From Bin5 sp965204525 (lineage in GTDB: Bacteria; Chloroflexota; Anaerolineae; Caldilineales; Caldilineaceae): DNA of 64,000 nt. Position 1 is the stretch's first letter. The number at the start of each line of letters is the position of its first letter. The notes under the pieces are model-generated. The model saw only the letters and a program-made list of their open reading frames with translations. It made no database searches and had not been told where the DNA came from. The position numbers were made by a program, and so were the translations under genes. Below, piece by piece: positions 5,789 through 13,828 of this stretch. The stretch is from NCBI GenBank assembly GCA_965204525.1, contig OZ241994.1, forward strand, positions 5,456,001 to 5,520,000. The letters are read 5' to 3'.

Positions 5789-6736
5789 CTATGCGCGGAA
5801 AGTCGGATGCCAAGGCAGGGCCAGCCGTTCCGCAAGCAGGATGACGAGATAGATTGTAATGCCAATTAGACAAGCGACAATAATGGCGGCCCAAGCCGAC
5901 GCGAAACGGAATAACGCCGCCTCTTGGGTAATGAAGACGCCTAGTGCAATGCGGGGACCGCCAAAATACTCGCCAACGATGGCCCCTATCATGGCAAGCG
6001 CCCCCGCCACCTTCAGGCCGCTAAACAGTGATGGCAGCGCGTTTGGGATCCGCAGCTTGAAGAGGATTTCGGTGTCGCTGGCTGCATAGGAGTGCATCAG
6101 TTCCAGCGAACGGCTATCGACCGAAATCAATCCTCGCAAGGTATTAATCATGATGGGAAAGAAGATCATTACCGTTACGATCGCCATTTTGGAAAACGGA
6201 TTATCGATGCCAAACCAGTTGTTCATGATCGGCGCAAAAGCGATAATCGGCATCGAGTTGGCCGCGATGGCGAAGGGAAGCAGGGCCTCGCGCGTGGCGG
6301 TCCAACGCGTCGTAGCAAGCGCAACGGCAATGCCTGCCAGTGTGCCCATGGCCATTCCGCCCAGCGCCTCTTTCAACGTGAACCAGCTTGCCGCCAGGAT
6401 TGGTGTCAGGTTGCTTCCCCGCACCACCGAAACGGTGCGGCCCCCAAACGGAAACTCCACCCAGCGGGAGTTCTGCAGATTCTCCTCGATTTCCGGTGTC
6501 AGTCCGCCGGGCAAGACAACGAAAAAACGGTTACCTAAGGAGAGCTCTGCGCCAGACTCCACTGTTGACGCCCTCCCGCCGAGAACGACAACTTGAGCGA
6601 GATTGCCCAGGATGGCCGATGGCTTCGGCAGCAAAAACTGCTGAATGTTGAAGGCTGTTACCAGCGTCTCCCACAAGATGACGAGCGCAATGAGAATCAG
6701 GACTGGCGCCCAGATGCGCTGCCTACTCTCGCTCAT
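5789..6736 (-). CDS. ABC transporter permease (SsuC/TauC type) with a periplasmic insert
   Basis: 315 residues, binding-protein-dependent importer permease. The first TM segment is near residues 10-30. An unusual hydrophilic block of about 60 residues then follows (roughly 50-110, from VVLGGRAST to VVRGSNL) before the core five-TM domain. The EAA loop that contacts the ATPase is ELMHSYAASDTEILFKLRIP. Typical SsuC/TauC proteins are about 250-270 residues, and the insert accounts for the difference. ATG 6736 overlaps the ATPase stop by 4 bases (ATGA). A second permease with a comparable insert is encoded at 9607-10524, so the transporter may be a heterodimer. Confidence 0.9.
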   Translation of the reverse strand: MSESRQRIWAPVLILIALVILWETLVTAFNIQQFLLPKPSAILGNLAQVVVLGGRASTVESGAELSLGNRFFVVLPGGLTPEIEENLQNSRWVEFPFGGRTVSVVRGSNLTPILAASWFTLKEALGGMAMGTLAGIAVALATTRWTATREALLPFAIAANSMPIIAFAPIMNNWFGIDNPFSKMAIVTVMIFFPIMINTLRGLISVDSRSLELMHSYAASDTEILFKLRIPNALPSLFSGLKVAGALAMIGAIVGEYFGGPRIALGVFITQEAALFRFASAWAAIIVACLIGITIYLVILLAERLALPWHPTFRA

Positions 6737-7536
6737 GCCGGCGCCCTGTTGGCTTCCTGACCACCCTCGCTGATGCGCAGCGCATCCCTGACCTCAGTCT
6801 CCAACTCGAAGAAGCGAACGTTGCTGCGCGTTTCCGAATTTCGCGGCTGGTCCAGGTCTATGGCGATATCGGCAGTGATGCGTCCGGGGCGGGCGGACAT
6901 GACGATCACCCTCGTCGAAAGAAAAACGGCTTCAGTGATGCTGTGCGTGACGAAAAGCACTGTGGTGTCGGTCTTGCGCCAGATGTTGAGAAGCTCCAAG
7001 TTGAGCCGCTCGCGTGTCATCTCGTCCAGCGCGCCGAACGGCTCGTCCATCAACAGTATCGATGGTTCAAAAGAGAGCGCACGGGCGATAGCTACCCTCT
7101 GTTGCATTCCGCCAGACAGTTGCCAGGGGTAATGTGCGGCAAAATCGGTCAGTTCCACCAGTTCCAACATGGCCTGCGTGCGTCGGTCCCTTTCCGAGCG
7201 GCTGAACTGCATCAACTCCAACGGCAACTGTACATTCTTCGCCACAGTACGCCAGTCGTAGAGCGTGGCTGCCTGGAAAACGATTCCGTAGTCCTGATCG
7301 AGGCGGGCCTGGCGGGCGCTCTTCCCGTTGATAGTAGCGTCGCCTGATGATGGCTGAATCAGGTCGCCCACAACGCGCAGGAGGGTGGACTTCCCGCAGC
7401 CGGACGGCCCGATCAGTGAGGTGAAGTCGTTTTGTTCGATTTGGAGGTTGATTTCTTTGAGCGCATGGACTTGGTCTGCGGCGCCTTCTCCAAAGATCTT
7501 ATCGACGTTTTCGAGAACGACAACAGGCTCTGTCAT
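6733..7536 (-). CDS. ABC transporter ATP-binding protein (SsuB/TauB type)
   Basis: 267 residues that energise the NMT1-type importer. Walker A is GPSGCGKS (43-50), Q-loop at VFQAATLYDW, signature LSGGMQQR (140-147), Walker B LLMDEPFGALDE (from 161) and switch His198. The closest groups are SsuB/TauB and pyrimidine-precursor transporter ATPases. It is first in its operon and overlaps the permease by 4 bases. A candidate promoter lies 67-96 bases upstream (7603-7632). Confidence 0.92.
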   Translation of the reverse strand: MTEPVVVLENVDKIFGEGAADQVHALKEINLQIEQNDFTSLIGPSGCGKSTLLRVVGDLIQPSSGDATINGKSARQARLDQDYGIVFQAATLYDWRTVAKNVQLPLELMQFSRSERDRRTQAMLELVELTDFAAHYPWQLSGGMQQRVAIARALSFEPSILLMDEPFGALDEMTRERLNLELLNIWRKTDTTVLFVTHSITEAVFLSTRVIVMSARPGRITADIAIDLDQPRNSETRSNVRFFELETEVRDALRISEGGQEANRAPA

Positions 7537-7602
7537 AAGTGATCTCTACACGGAAGGGGCGGCTGAAACACATCTGTGTAGTCCGGTCCAGAGGTGGTGT
7601 CG

Positions 7603-7632
7603 ATTGTAGCATACGCCTTGTGTGGAAGGCAA
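7603..7632 (-). promoter_or_regulatory. Candidate promoter of the ABC importer operon
   Basis: Minus strand: TTGCCT (7627-7632), 18-base spacer, TACAAT (7603-7608) with TG one base upstream (extended -10, GTATGCTACAAT). The same GTATGCTACAAT string occurs in the candidate promoter at 57873-57901. The rest of 7537-8097 holds no gene I can support. Confidence 0.45.
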
Positions 7633-8097
7633 TCTCAGAAAAGCGCACCTGTATGACCTTAACAGTCTCAAGGCGACCGACAATTCCGATGGGTGATAGC
7701 GCCTGTTCCCGCAGGTATCGGAAGACGCAGGGACAGGCATTCAACCCGTCTGATCGGCCGTACCATGTCCAGAAACTCTTTGCCGCTACAACCTTAGTTC
7801 TCACGGCAAAACGGACGGCGTACAGATCCAATTCACAAGGTCGGATCATGACAGCCTGTTGCAAAGGGCAAGAAACCGGACTCGCGACGCACTTGTTACA
7901 TAATGTGTGAGGATTCGTCAGATAATGTATTCTGTCCACAAGGCACAAGACATCGGTCTAAGACTGATCCGTGTCGAGTATCTCAGCGAACCGAAACGCA
8001 GATTCGACGCCGCAGCGGTCAGCGCAAATGCGGTTCTGCCTGATGTCCGGGCTTTGTTCCACTTTCGATTCGTCAACAGAATGAGGGAGATGCCGCC

Positions 8098-9585
8098 ATG
8101 CCTGACAGATTGCCGCACATTCTGATTTTCAACCCGGACCAGTGGAGGGGTGACGTGCTGGGCCATATGGGCAACCCCGGCGCTGTGACGCCTGTGCTGG
8201 ACCGTTTTGCGCAATCGGAAGGCGTTTCTTTCTCAAATGCCTTCTGCCAGAATCCGGTCTGTACGCCCAGCCGGTGCTCATTCATGACCGGCTGGTATCC
8301 CCACGTGCGCGGCCACCGAACCATGTTCCACATGCTGCGCCCGGACGAACCAATGCTCCTGCGGACTCTGCGTCGAAACGGCTACTATGTCTGGTGGGGC
8401 GGCAAGAATGATGTCGTCCCGGCCCAAAATGGTTACATCGACTACTGTGATATGAAGTATGCCCCGCCCCGACCGGAACGTCTCACACCGAACCCGCACC
8501 AGATGGCAGAGTGGCGAGGTGACCCGAACGGCGACAACTACTACTCCTTCTATGTAGGCCGGAGCGAGATTCCCCCTGGCGAGACCGTGGCCTACGACTC
8601 CGACTGGGCCATGGTAGAAGGCGCGATCGAGCAGATCAAAAACACGCCGCCGGACCAGCCGCTCTGCCTGTATCTGCCCCTCTCCTATCCGCACCCGCCC
8701 TATGCGGTCGAGGACCCTTGGTACAGCCAGATCGACCCGGCTCGCATACCTGACCGTACGCCGACGCCAGATAGCGCCCCAAGCGGTTGGGACACCTATC
8801 CCAGCCTGATGAAAGGGATATACGACGGTCAGCAGATGCAGGGTTGGTCGGAGCAGCGGCTGCGGGAGTTACGGCGCACCTACTATGGGATGTGCGCGCG
8901 TGTGGACCACCAGTTCGGCATGGTCCTGGAGGCGCTGAAAAAGGCCGGCATGTACGACGACACACTCGCTTTTTTCTTCTCCGATCATGGAGATTTCACC
9001 GGAGACTACGGTCTTGTCGAGAAGACACAGAACACTTTTCAGGACTGTCTGACCCGTGTTCCGATGCTGGTAAAACCACCTGCCGGTACCCCTGTGGCTC
9101 CGCGCGTCTCCAGCGCGCTGGTGGAACTGATCGATTTCCCAGCAACGGTGTACGCGCTCACCGGAATCGAAGCGGGGTATGACCATTTCGGACGTTCACT
9201 GCTTCCTCTGCTCGCCGGAGAAACTGACTCCCACCGCGATGCCGTCTTCTGCGAGGGCGGCCGCCGGCAAAGAGAGCGCCAGTGCATGGAGCTGGAAAGC
9301 AACGCCCGGCCGGGTTTCCTCTATTGGCCGCGTCTACGCCTGCAGATGAGCGAAGGGCCAGAGCACACGAAAGCGGCGATGTGCAGAACCGCCGAACACA
9401 AGTACGTCAGACGTTTCTACGAGCAGGACGAACTCTACGATCTGCGGGCAGACCCGAGGGAGACGCGCAATCTTGTCGATGACCCCGCCTACGGAGATGT
9501 GCTGGCGTCGCTCAGAGAGCGCATGTTGCACTGGTTTATGGAAACCAGTGATGTGGTGCCGCACGAAACGGACATGCGGAGGTGA
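8098..9585 (+). CDS. Sulfatase (alkaline-phosphatase superfamily)
   Basis: 495 residues. The sulfatase signature is VCTPSRCSFMTGWYPHVRG: Cys55 of C-T-P-S-R would be converted to the catalytic formylglycine. Metal ligands are suggested by NPDQWR near residue 14 and by FFFSDHGDFTGDYGLVEK. The C-terminal ELYDLRADPRETRNLVDD matches the usual sulfatase C-terminal subdomain. No signal peptide is visible, so it probably acts in the cytoplasm. AGGGAG precedes the ATG. It is the only plus-strand gene between 4.6 and 23.2 kb and separates the two halves of the transporter gene set. The substrate (choline, sugar or aryl sulfate) cannot be told. Confidence 0.9.
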   Translation: MPDRLPHILIFNPDQWRGDVLGHMGNPGAVTPVLDRFAQSEGVSFSNAFCQNPVCTPSRCSFMTGWYPHVRGHRTMFHMLRPDEPMLLRTLRRNGYYVWWGGKNDVVPAQNGYIDYCDMKYAPPRPERLTPNPHQMAEWRGDPNGDNYYSFYVGRSEIPPGETVAYDSDWAMVEGAIEQIKNTPPDQPLCLYLPLSYPHPPYAVEDPWYSQIDPARIPDRTPTPDSAPSGWDTYPSLMKGIYDGQQMQGWSEQRLRELRRTYYGMCARVDHQFGMVLEALKKAGMYDDTLAFFFSDHGDFTGDYGLVEKTQNTFQDCLTRVPMLVKPPAGTPVAPRVSSALVELIDFPATVYALTGIEAGYDHFGRSLLPLLAGETDSHRDAVFCEGGRRQRERQCMELESNARPGFLYWPRLRLQMSEGPEHTKAAMCRTAEHKYVRRFYEQDELYDLRADPRETRNLVDDPAYGDVLASLRERMLHWFMETSDVVPHETDMRR

Positions 9586-9606
9586 AACTGAATCGCGACA
9601 GCGGAT

Positions 9607-10524
9607 TCACGAATCAGAGACCTGCTTCTGCACGATCATGCGCTCCAACAAGGAGATGACGAGGAAAAAGGTCAAGCCGGTGAGCGACGCGAAGAGAATC
9701 GCAGCCCACAGTTTTTCCGGCCCGGTGGCATAGTATTGGTTGAAGTTGAGTATGACCCTTCCAAGGCCGTCGGCGATGCCGCTGGGCAGTTCACCGATGA
9801 TTGCGCCAACCACACTGGCCGTGGCCGAGACTTTCAGCGCAGTAAAAATGTAAGGAAGGGCAGCCGGGACCCGTAATTTCCAAAGAATGTCCCATTTTGT
9901 GGCTGCGTATGAGTGCATCAACTCGATTGCAGTCGGTTCCGGTGAGCGGAGACCCTGCAAGGTATTGATCGTTACGGGAAAAAAAGTCAGATAGGCAGCG
10001 ATGACCGCAACAGAGAACCAGCTGCCGCCCAGCCAGATGACGACCATCGGGGCGACCGCCAGCAAAGGAACGGTCTGCGACGCCACGACATAGGGCAGCA
10101 GGCCCCGCTCCAGCAGCCCTGAGTGCGCGAAGACGACCCCAAGGACGAATCCGAGACATCCGCCGAAGAGGAAACCAAACACGGCCTCCTGCAAGGTAAA
10201 GAGCGACGCCCGCAGCAGAATTGTTAGGAGAATTGTATCGCTGCCGCGCCTCGGCGGCTCGAAAATCGTCTGAAAAATGTCCCAAACGTGCGGCATGGCC
10301 CGGTCGTCGGCGCGCACCGGCAATTCCAGTTCACAAAGGCCGACGGAGCCGCACAGAATACCGACGGACTTGCCGCCGTCCGACTGGGCCGGCACGGTGC
10401 CCCGCAAATGCGCCCCCCCCGGCGCCCCCAGCAGCTTATAGGCCTCCCATAGCAGCGCCAGCAGCAGGACGATAAGGATGAAATAGCGGACTGCACTGAG
10501 CGATGACAGTCTGGCAAATTTCAC
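9607..10524 (-). CDS. Second ABC transporter permease of the NMT1-type system
   Basis: 305 residues, SsuC/TauC-like. The first TM is near residues 13-31; a hydrophilic segment of about 60 residues (GGAHLRGTV to RRGSDTI) precedes the membrane core. The EAA loop IELMHSYAATKWDILWKLRVP is very similar to that of the 5789-6736 permease. Its ATG overlaps the dihydropyrimidinase stop by 4 bases, so it is translationally coupled to the catabolic enzyme rather than to the ATPase. No second ATPase or binding protein is seen here, so it probably uses those at 4604-7536. Confidence 0.9.
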   Translation of the reverse strand: MKFARLSSLSAVRYFILIVLLLALLWEAYKLLGAPGGAHLRGTVPAQSDGGKSVGILCGSVGLCELELPVRADDRAMPHVWDIFQTIFEPPRRGSDTILLTILLRASLFTLQEAVFGFLFGGCLGFVLGVVFAHSGLLERGLLPYVVASQTVPLLAVAPMVVIWLGGSWFSVAVIAAYLTFFPVTINTLQGLRSPEPTAIELMHSYAATKWDILWKLRVPAALPYIFTALKVSATASVVGAIIGELPSGIADGLGRVILNFNQYYATGPEKLWAAILFASLTGLTFFLVISLLERMIVQKQVSDS

Positions 10525-11927
10525 AGTACCTCCGCAAAAGGTTTTCGCCGCAGAAAGCGCCCACCGCCTGCAGTGCCCAACCAGTCGGCCCCGTCCACAA
10601 TCACCTGCCCGCGCAGTAGTACCTTCTCCGGCCAGCCCCGTACTCGCATGCCCTCGTAGACGTTATAGTCCGTGTTCATATGGTGTGTGGCCGCGGATAT
10701 TGTGTGCTCCTTGTCCGCATCCCAAATGACAATGTCGGCATCGGAGCCGACCGCGATCGTACCTTTACGAGGATAAAGGCCAAAGATCTTAGCCGGATTC
10801 GTGCTTGCAATCTCAACAAAACGGTTGGCATTGTAGTGGCCGCCGCCTACGCCTGCATGCCACATTACCGGCATTCGGTCCTCGATGCCGGGCATGCCGT
10901 TGGGGATCTGGTGAAAGCCTTCCATGCCCAGCTCCTTGCCTGCGATACGTCCGTGGACGCCGCCCTCGTACCAGAAGGGGCAGTGGTCGGTGGAGACCGC
11001 CTGCAGGCCACCATCCGCCAGCGCCTTCCACAGAATGACGGCATCCTTGGGCTGCCGAACCGGCGGCGAGCAGACGTACTTGGCCCCCTCGTACCCGGGC
11101 TTGGCCAGGTCCTCCTCAAAGACAAACAGATACTGTGTGCAGGTTTCCCCCATCACGGGGAAGCCTTTTGCCCGGCCCAGCGCAAGTTGCTCGACCGCCT
11201 CCTCGCAGGTCATGTGGACCACGTAAAGAGACGCACCGCTGATACCCGATAAAGCAATGGCTCGCCCGGTCGCCTCCGCTTCTGCCATGGCGGGGTGGGC
11301 CGTCGCATGATACTTGGGCGCCGTCTTCCCCTCATCCAGAAGCCTCTTTGTCAAATCGGCGATTACATCTCCGTTCTCTGCATGGACCATCACCAGTAGC
11401 CCGTGTTTCGCGGCAACCTGCATTGCGCGAAATAGAGTCGTGTCGTCGACCTGGAAAAGCCCCTTATACGCCATGAAGAGCTTGAGGCTGGTAATTCCCT
11501 CGTCAATGACGGATGGGATTTCCGCCATAACATCGTCGCGCAGGTCAGTGATCGCGACATGAAATCCGTAGTCGATCGCTGCCTTGCCGGCGGCCTTTGC
11601 GTGCCATGTTTCGATGCCCTCCTTGAGCGTGCCGCCGACCGGCTGGATGACAAAGTCGATGTGGGTTGTGGTTGCGCCGAATGCCGCCGCGCGATGGCCG
11701 GTGAAGAAATCGTCCGAAGAAACGGTCCCGCCGAAAGGCAGCTCCAAGTGCGTATGAACGTCGATTCCGCCGGGCAGCAGGAGCCTGTCTTCGGCGTCGA
11801 TCACGTGCGCGCCCTCAGTGGGCAGATCGAGACCGATCAACGCCACCCTTTCGTCCTCAATCAGGAGATCGGCGCGCACACTGTCGGCGGCTGTGACAAT
11901 TATTCCGTTCTTGATCACGGTTGGCAT
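10521..11927 (-). CDS. Dihydropyrimidinase / D-hydantoinase
   Basis: 468 residues. This cyclic amidohydrolase opens 5,6-dihydropyrimidines or 5-substituted hydantoins to N-carbamoyl acids. Active-site landmarks are GGIDVHTHLE (H58, H60), carboxylated lysine K149 in SLKLFMAYKG, VHAEN (H182), YVVHMT, and STDHCPF with the catalytic Asp. It follows the beta-ureidopropionase gene by about 80 bases, matching the second and third steps of reductive pyrimidine degradation; dihydropyrimidine dehydrogenase itself is not in the window. Its stop overlaps the permease start. Hydantoinase and dihydropyrimidinase cannot be separated from sequence alone. Confidence 0.92.
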   Translation of the reverse strand: MPTVIKNGIIVTAADSVRADLLIEDERVALIGLDLPTEGAHVIDAEDRLLLPGGIDVHTHLELPFGGTVSSDDFFTGHRAAAFGATTTHIDFVIQPVGGTLKEGIETWHAKAAGKAAIDYGFHVAITDLRDDVMAEIPSVIDEGITSLKLFMAYKGLFQVDDTTLFRAMQVAAKHGLLVMVHAENGDVIADLTKRLLDEGKTAPKYHATAHPAMAEAEATGRAIALSGISGASLYVVHMTCEEAVEQLALGRAKGFPVMGETCTQYLFVFEEDLAKPGYEGAKYVCSPPVRQPKDAVILWKALADGGLQAVSTDHCPFWYEGGVHGRIAGKELGMEGFHQIPNGMPGIEDRMPVMWHAGVGGGHYNANRFVEIASTNPAKIFGLYPRKGTIAVGSDADIVIWDADKEHTISAATHHMNTDYNVYEGMRVRGWPEKVLLRGQVIVDGADWLGTAGGGRFLRRKPFAEVL

Positions 11928-12005
11928 ATCGGGCTCCTTCCTGTCCAGCGGGCGGAATCGGCTTTCATCGGTAGACTATTACATTCTACTCTGGACGATA
12001 GGCAA

Positions 12006-12878
12006 TCAGGCGGCAACTATTCTGTCGTACATGTCGGGCCGGCGGTCGCGCAGAAACTGCCATGTGTCCCGTACCTCCTTGATCAGATCCAGGTCCAGGT
12101 CACGTACTACCAATTCCTCCGCGTACGGGTCGCCCTGCCCCGGTAGGTCATCGCGCTCTCCCAGCGTAGTCACAAACTCGCCGCGCGGCGTGCAAAAGTA
12201 GCTCTGGCCGTAGAAGTCGTTGTCGCCCAATTCCGCTTCCACGCCGACACGGTTTATCGTGCCGACGAAGTAACCGTTGGCGATGGCGTGACTGGTCTGT
12301 TCGATGCGCCACAGATGCTGAGAAAGGCCGCGCGAGGTAGCGGACGGGATGAAAACGAGCTCGGCGCCGTTCAATCCTAGCATCCGCGCGCCTTCGGGGA
12401 AGTGGCGGTCGTAACAGATGTAGACGCCCACCTTTCCCACAGCCGTGTCGAAGACAGGGTAACCGAGATTTCCCGGTCGAAAGTAGAACTTTTCCCAGAA
12501 ACCGGGCAGGTGAGGCAGGTGCGTCTTGCGGTACTTGCCCAAATAGCTCCCGTCAGCGTCGATTACGGCCGCCGTGTTGTAATAGAGTCCAGGCTGATCC
12601 TGCTCATACAAGGGAACCACCAGCACCATTCCGGTTTCAGCGGCCAACTGCTGCATCCGCTCGGTTGTCGGCCCATCGGGAATGTGCTCGGCGAGACTGT
12701 ACCAGTGGGGGTCCTGCACTTGGCAGAAATAGGGCCCGTGGAAAAGCTCCTGAAAACAGAAGATCTGCACGCCTTGGTCAGCCGCCTGCCTCGCGTACTT
12801 TTCGTGCTTCCGGATCATTGACTCCTGGTCGCCGCTCCAGGAAGCCTGGAGCAACGCACCGCGGACGATGCGGGACAT
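12006..12878 (-). CDS. Beta-ureidopropionase / N-carbamoyl amidase (nitrilase superfamily)
   Basis: The start at ATG 12878 (MSRIVRGALLQAS) is preferred over 12896 because AGGAGG lies between the two ATGs, 8 bases before the inner one; the product is 290 residues. The nitrilase Glu-Lys-Cys triad is in CFQELF (E44), KYRKTHLP (K118) and YICYDRHFPE (C155). The family hydrolyses N-carbamoyl-beta-alanine or N-carbamoyl amino acids to the amino acid, CO2 and ammonia, the step after dihydropyrimidinase, whose gene follows 78 bases downstream. PGFWEKFYFRPGN is typical of the beta-ureidopropionase branch. Confidence 0.9.
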   Translation of the reverse strand: MSRIVRGALLQASWSGDQESMIRKHEKYARQAADQGVQIFCFQELFHGPYFCQVQDPHWYSLAEHIPDGPTTERMQQLAAETGMVLVVPLYEQDQPGLYYNTAAVIDADGSYLGKYRKTHLPHLPGFWEKFYFRPGNLGYPVFDTAVGKVGVYICYDRHFPEGARMLGLNGAELVFIPSATSRGLSQHLWRIEQTSHAIANGYFVGTINRVGVEAELGDNDFYGQSYFCTPRGEFVTTLGERDDLPGQGDPYAEELVVRDLDLDLIKEVRDTWQFLRDRRPDMYDRIVAA

Positions 12879-12967
12879 TTGAGGTCCTCCTGTCATTAGG
12901 GCAGGATTGAAATCAGCTTAGGTTGAATGCTTTTCAGGTCCAATTGCGGGGATGGCAACCGGAAGAT

Positions 12968-13828
12968 CTACTGAGTGACACTTTCAGAAGAATTGACGGG
13001 TGATTCCAGCTCTTCAAGCGCCGACCCATATCCCAACAAGCGTAACTCATGGGTTACGTACCGCAAGACAGTATCCTCCATCGCCTGCGGATATTCTACC
13101 TTCCATTGATCGCAAATGGCAGGTCCGTGCTCACGCATGACGCGCGCCAACTGCAAGGGAAAGCGAATCGTCTCATTGGGCCGCAGAGTGTTCAGCAACA
13201 CGGCCTCTTCCACACACTGGCGGTGGTGTGGGAGAAGGAAGCCGTTCAAGGCTTTGACGCCCCTGTCCCTACGACGCCCGCTCGCCGCGCAGAGCACATT
13301 CGTAAGTGCGAGCAATATGATCGAGTTGCCAGCCGCGCCAACCAGGTCCTCCCCGCGTCCCACGACCACAGGCAGCATAGAGACGCACCGCCAGAACTCA
13401 GCAATTTCCCTGCGCAGCAGTTCCGAGGCTGCTTCGGGTGTGAGTGCCTCGCCGGGTTGGGGTAACCAGGAAAGCGCGCCTTCCTCTTCGTACAGTACGC
13501 GCGTTTCGCCCTTCGTAACCTTTGCGACTTCCTCATCGTGAAGCCAGACGTCCAGCCGCATTGCCTCGTCAGTCATTGCGTTGAACATCCGGCCGTTGAA
13601 CATCAGACGCACAAAGACCAGAGGCCGGATCTGGCCCAGCCATGTCTCAACGTCCCCGTGGAACTCATCAAACTTTCCGACGTCGACCAGTAAGTGGGCG
13701 TCTACATCGCTCCAGCGGTCCCCCGTTTCCTTACCGTAACTTCCGGTCAGCCAGGCGGCGCGTATTCGTGGGTCGGCTTCAACTCTGGCGGTGAGTGCCT
13801 TGATAAACCGGAACTGCGCTGTCGTCAT
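12968..13828 (-). CDS. Nucleotidyltransferase-fold protein
   Basis: 286 residues. The N-terminal domain has the NTase motif GSYGKETGDRWSDVDAHLLV, with the GS pair and the D-x-D metal ligands, followed by a helical C-terminal domain. The arrangement resembles aminoglycoside nucleotidyltransferases and related uncharacterised proteins; it is not the MobA-type enzyme often found with molybdenum hydroxylases. ATG 13828 overlaps the stop of the CoxL-type gene by 4 bases, which suggests a functional link with the hydroxylase. Substrate unknown. Confidence 0.75.
   Translation of the reverse strand: MTTAQFRFIKALTARVEADPRIRAAWLTGSYGKETGDRWSDVDAHLLVDVGKFDEFHGDVETWLGQIRPLVFVRLMFNGRMFNAMTDEAMRLDVWLHDEEVAKVTKGETRVLYEEEGALSWLPQPGEALTPEAASELLRREIAEFWRCVSMLPVVVGRGEDLVGAAGNSIILLALTNVLCAASGRRRDRGVKALNGFLLPHHRQCVEEAVLLNTLRPNETIRFPLQLARVMREHGPAICDQWKVEYPQAMEDTVLRYVTHELRLLGYGSALEELESPVNSSESVTQ

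Noticed and set aside
7537..8097. Possible riboswitch or gene upstream of the ATPase or the sulfatase
   Set aside because: Several short frames but none with family features or binding sites; no riboswitch core recognised. Only a promoter-like element at 7603-7632 is supported.
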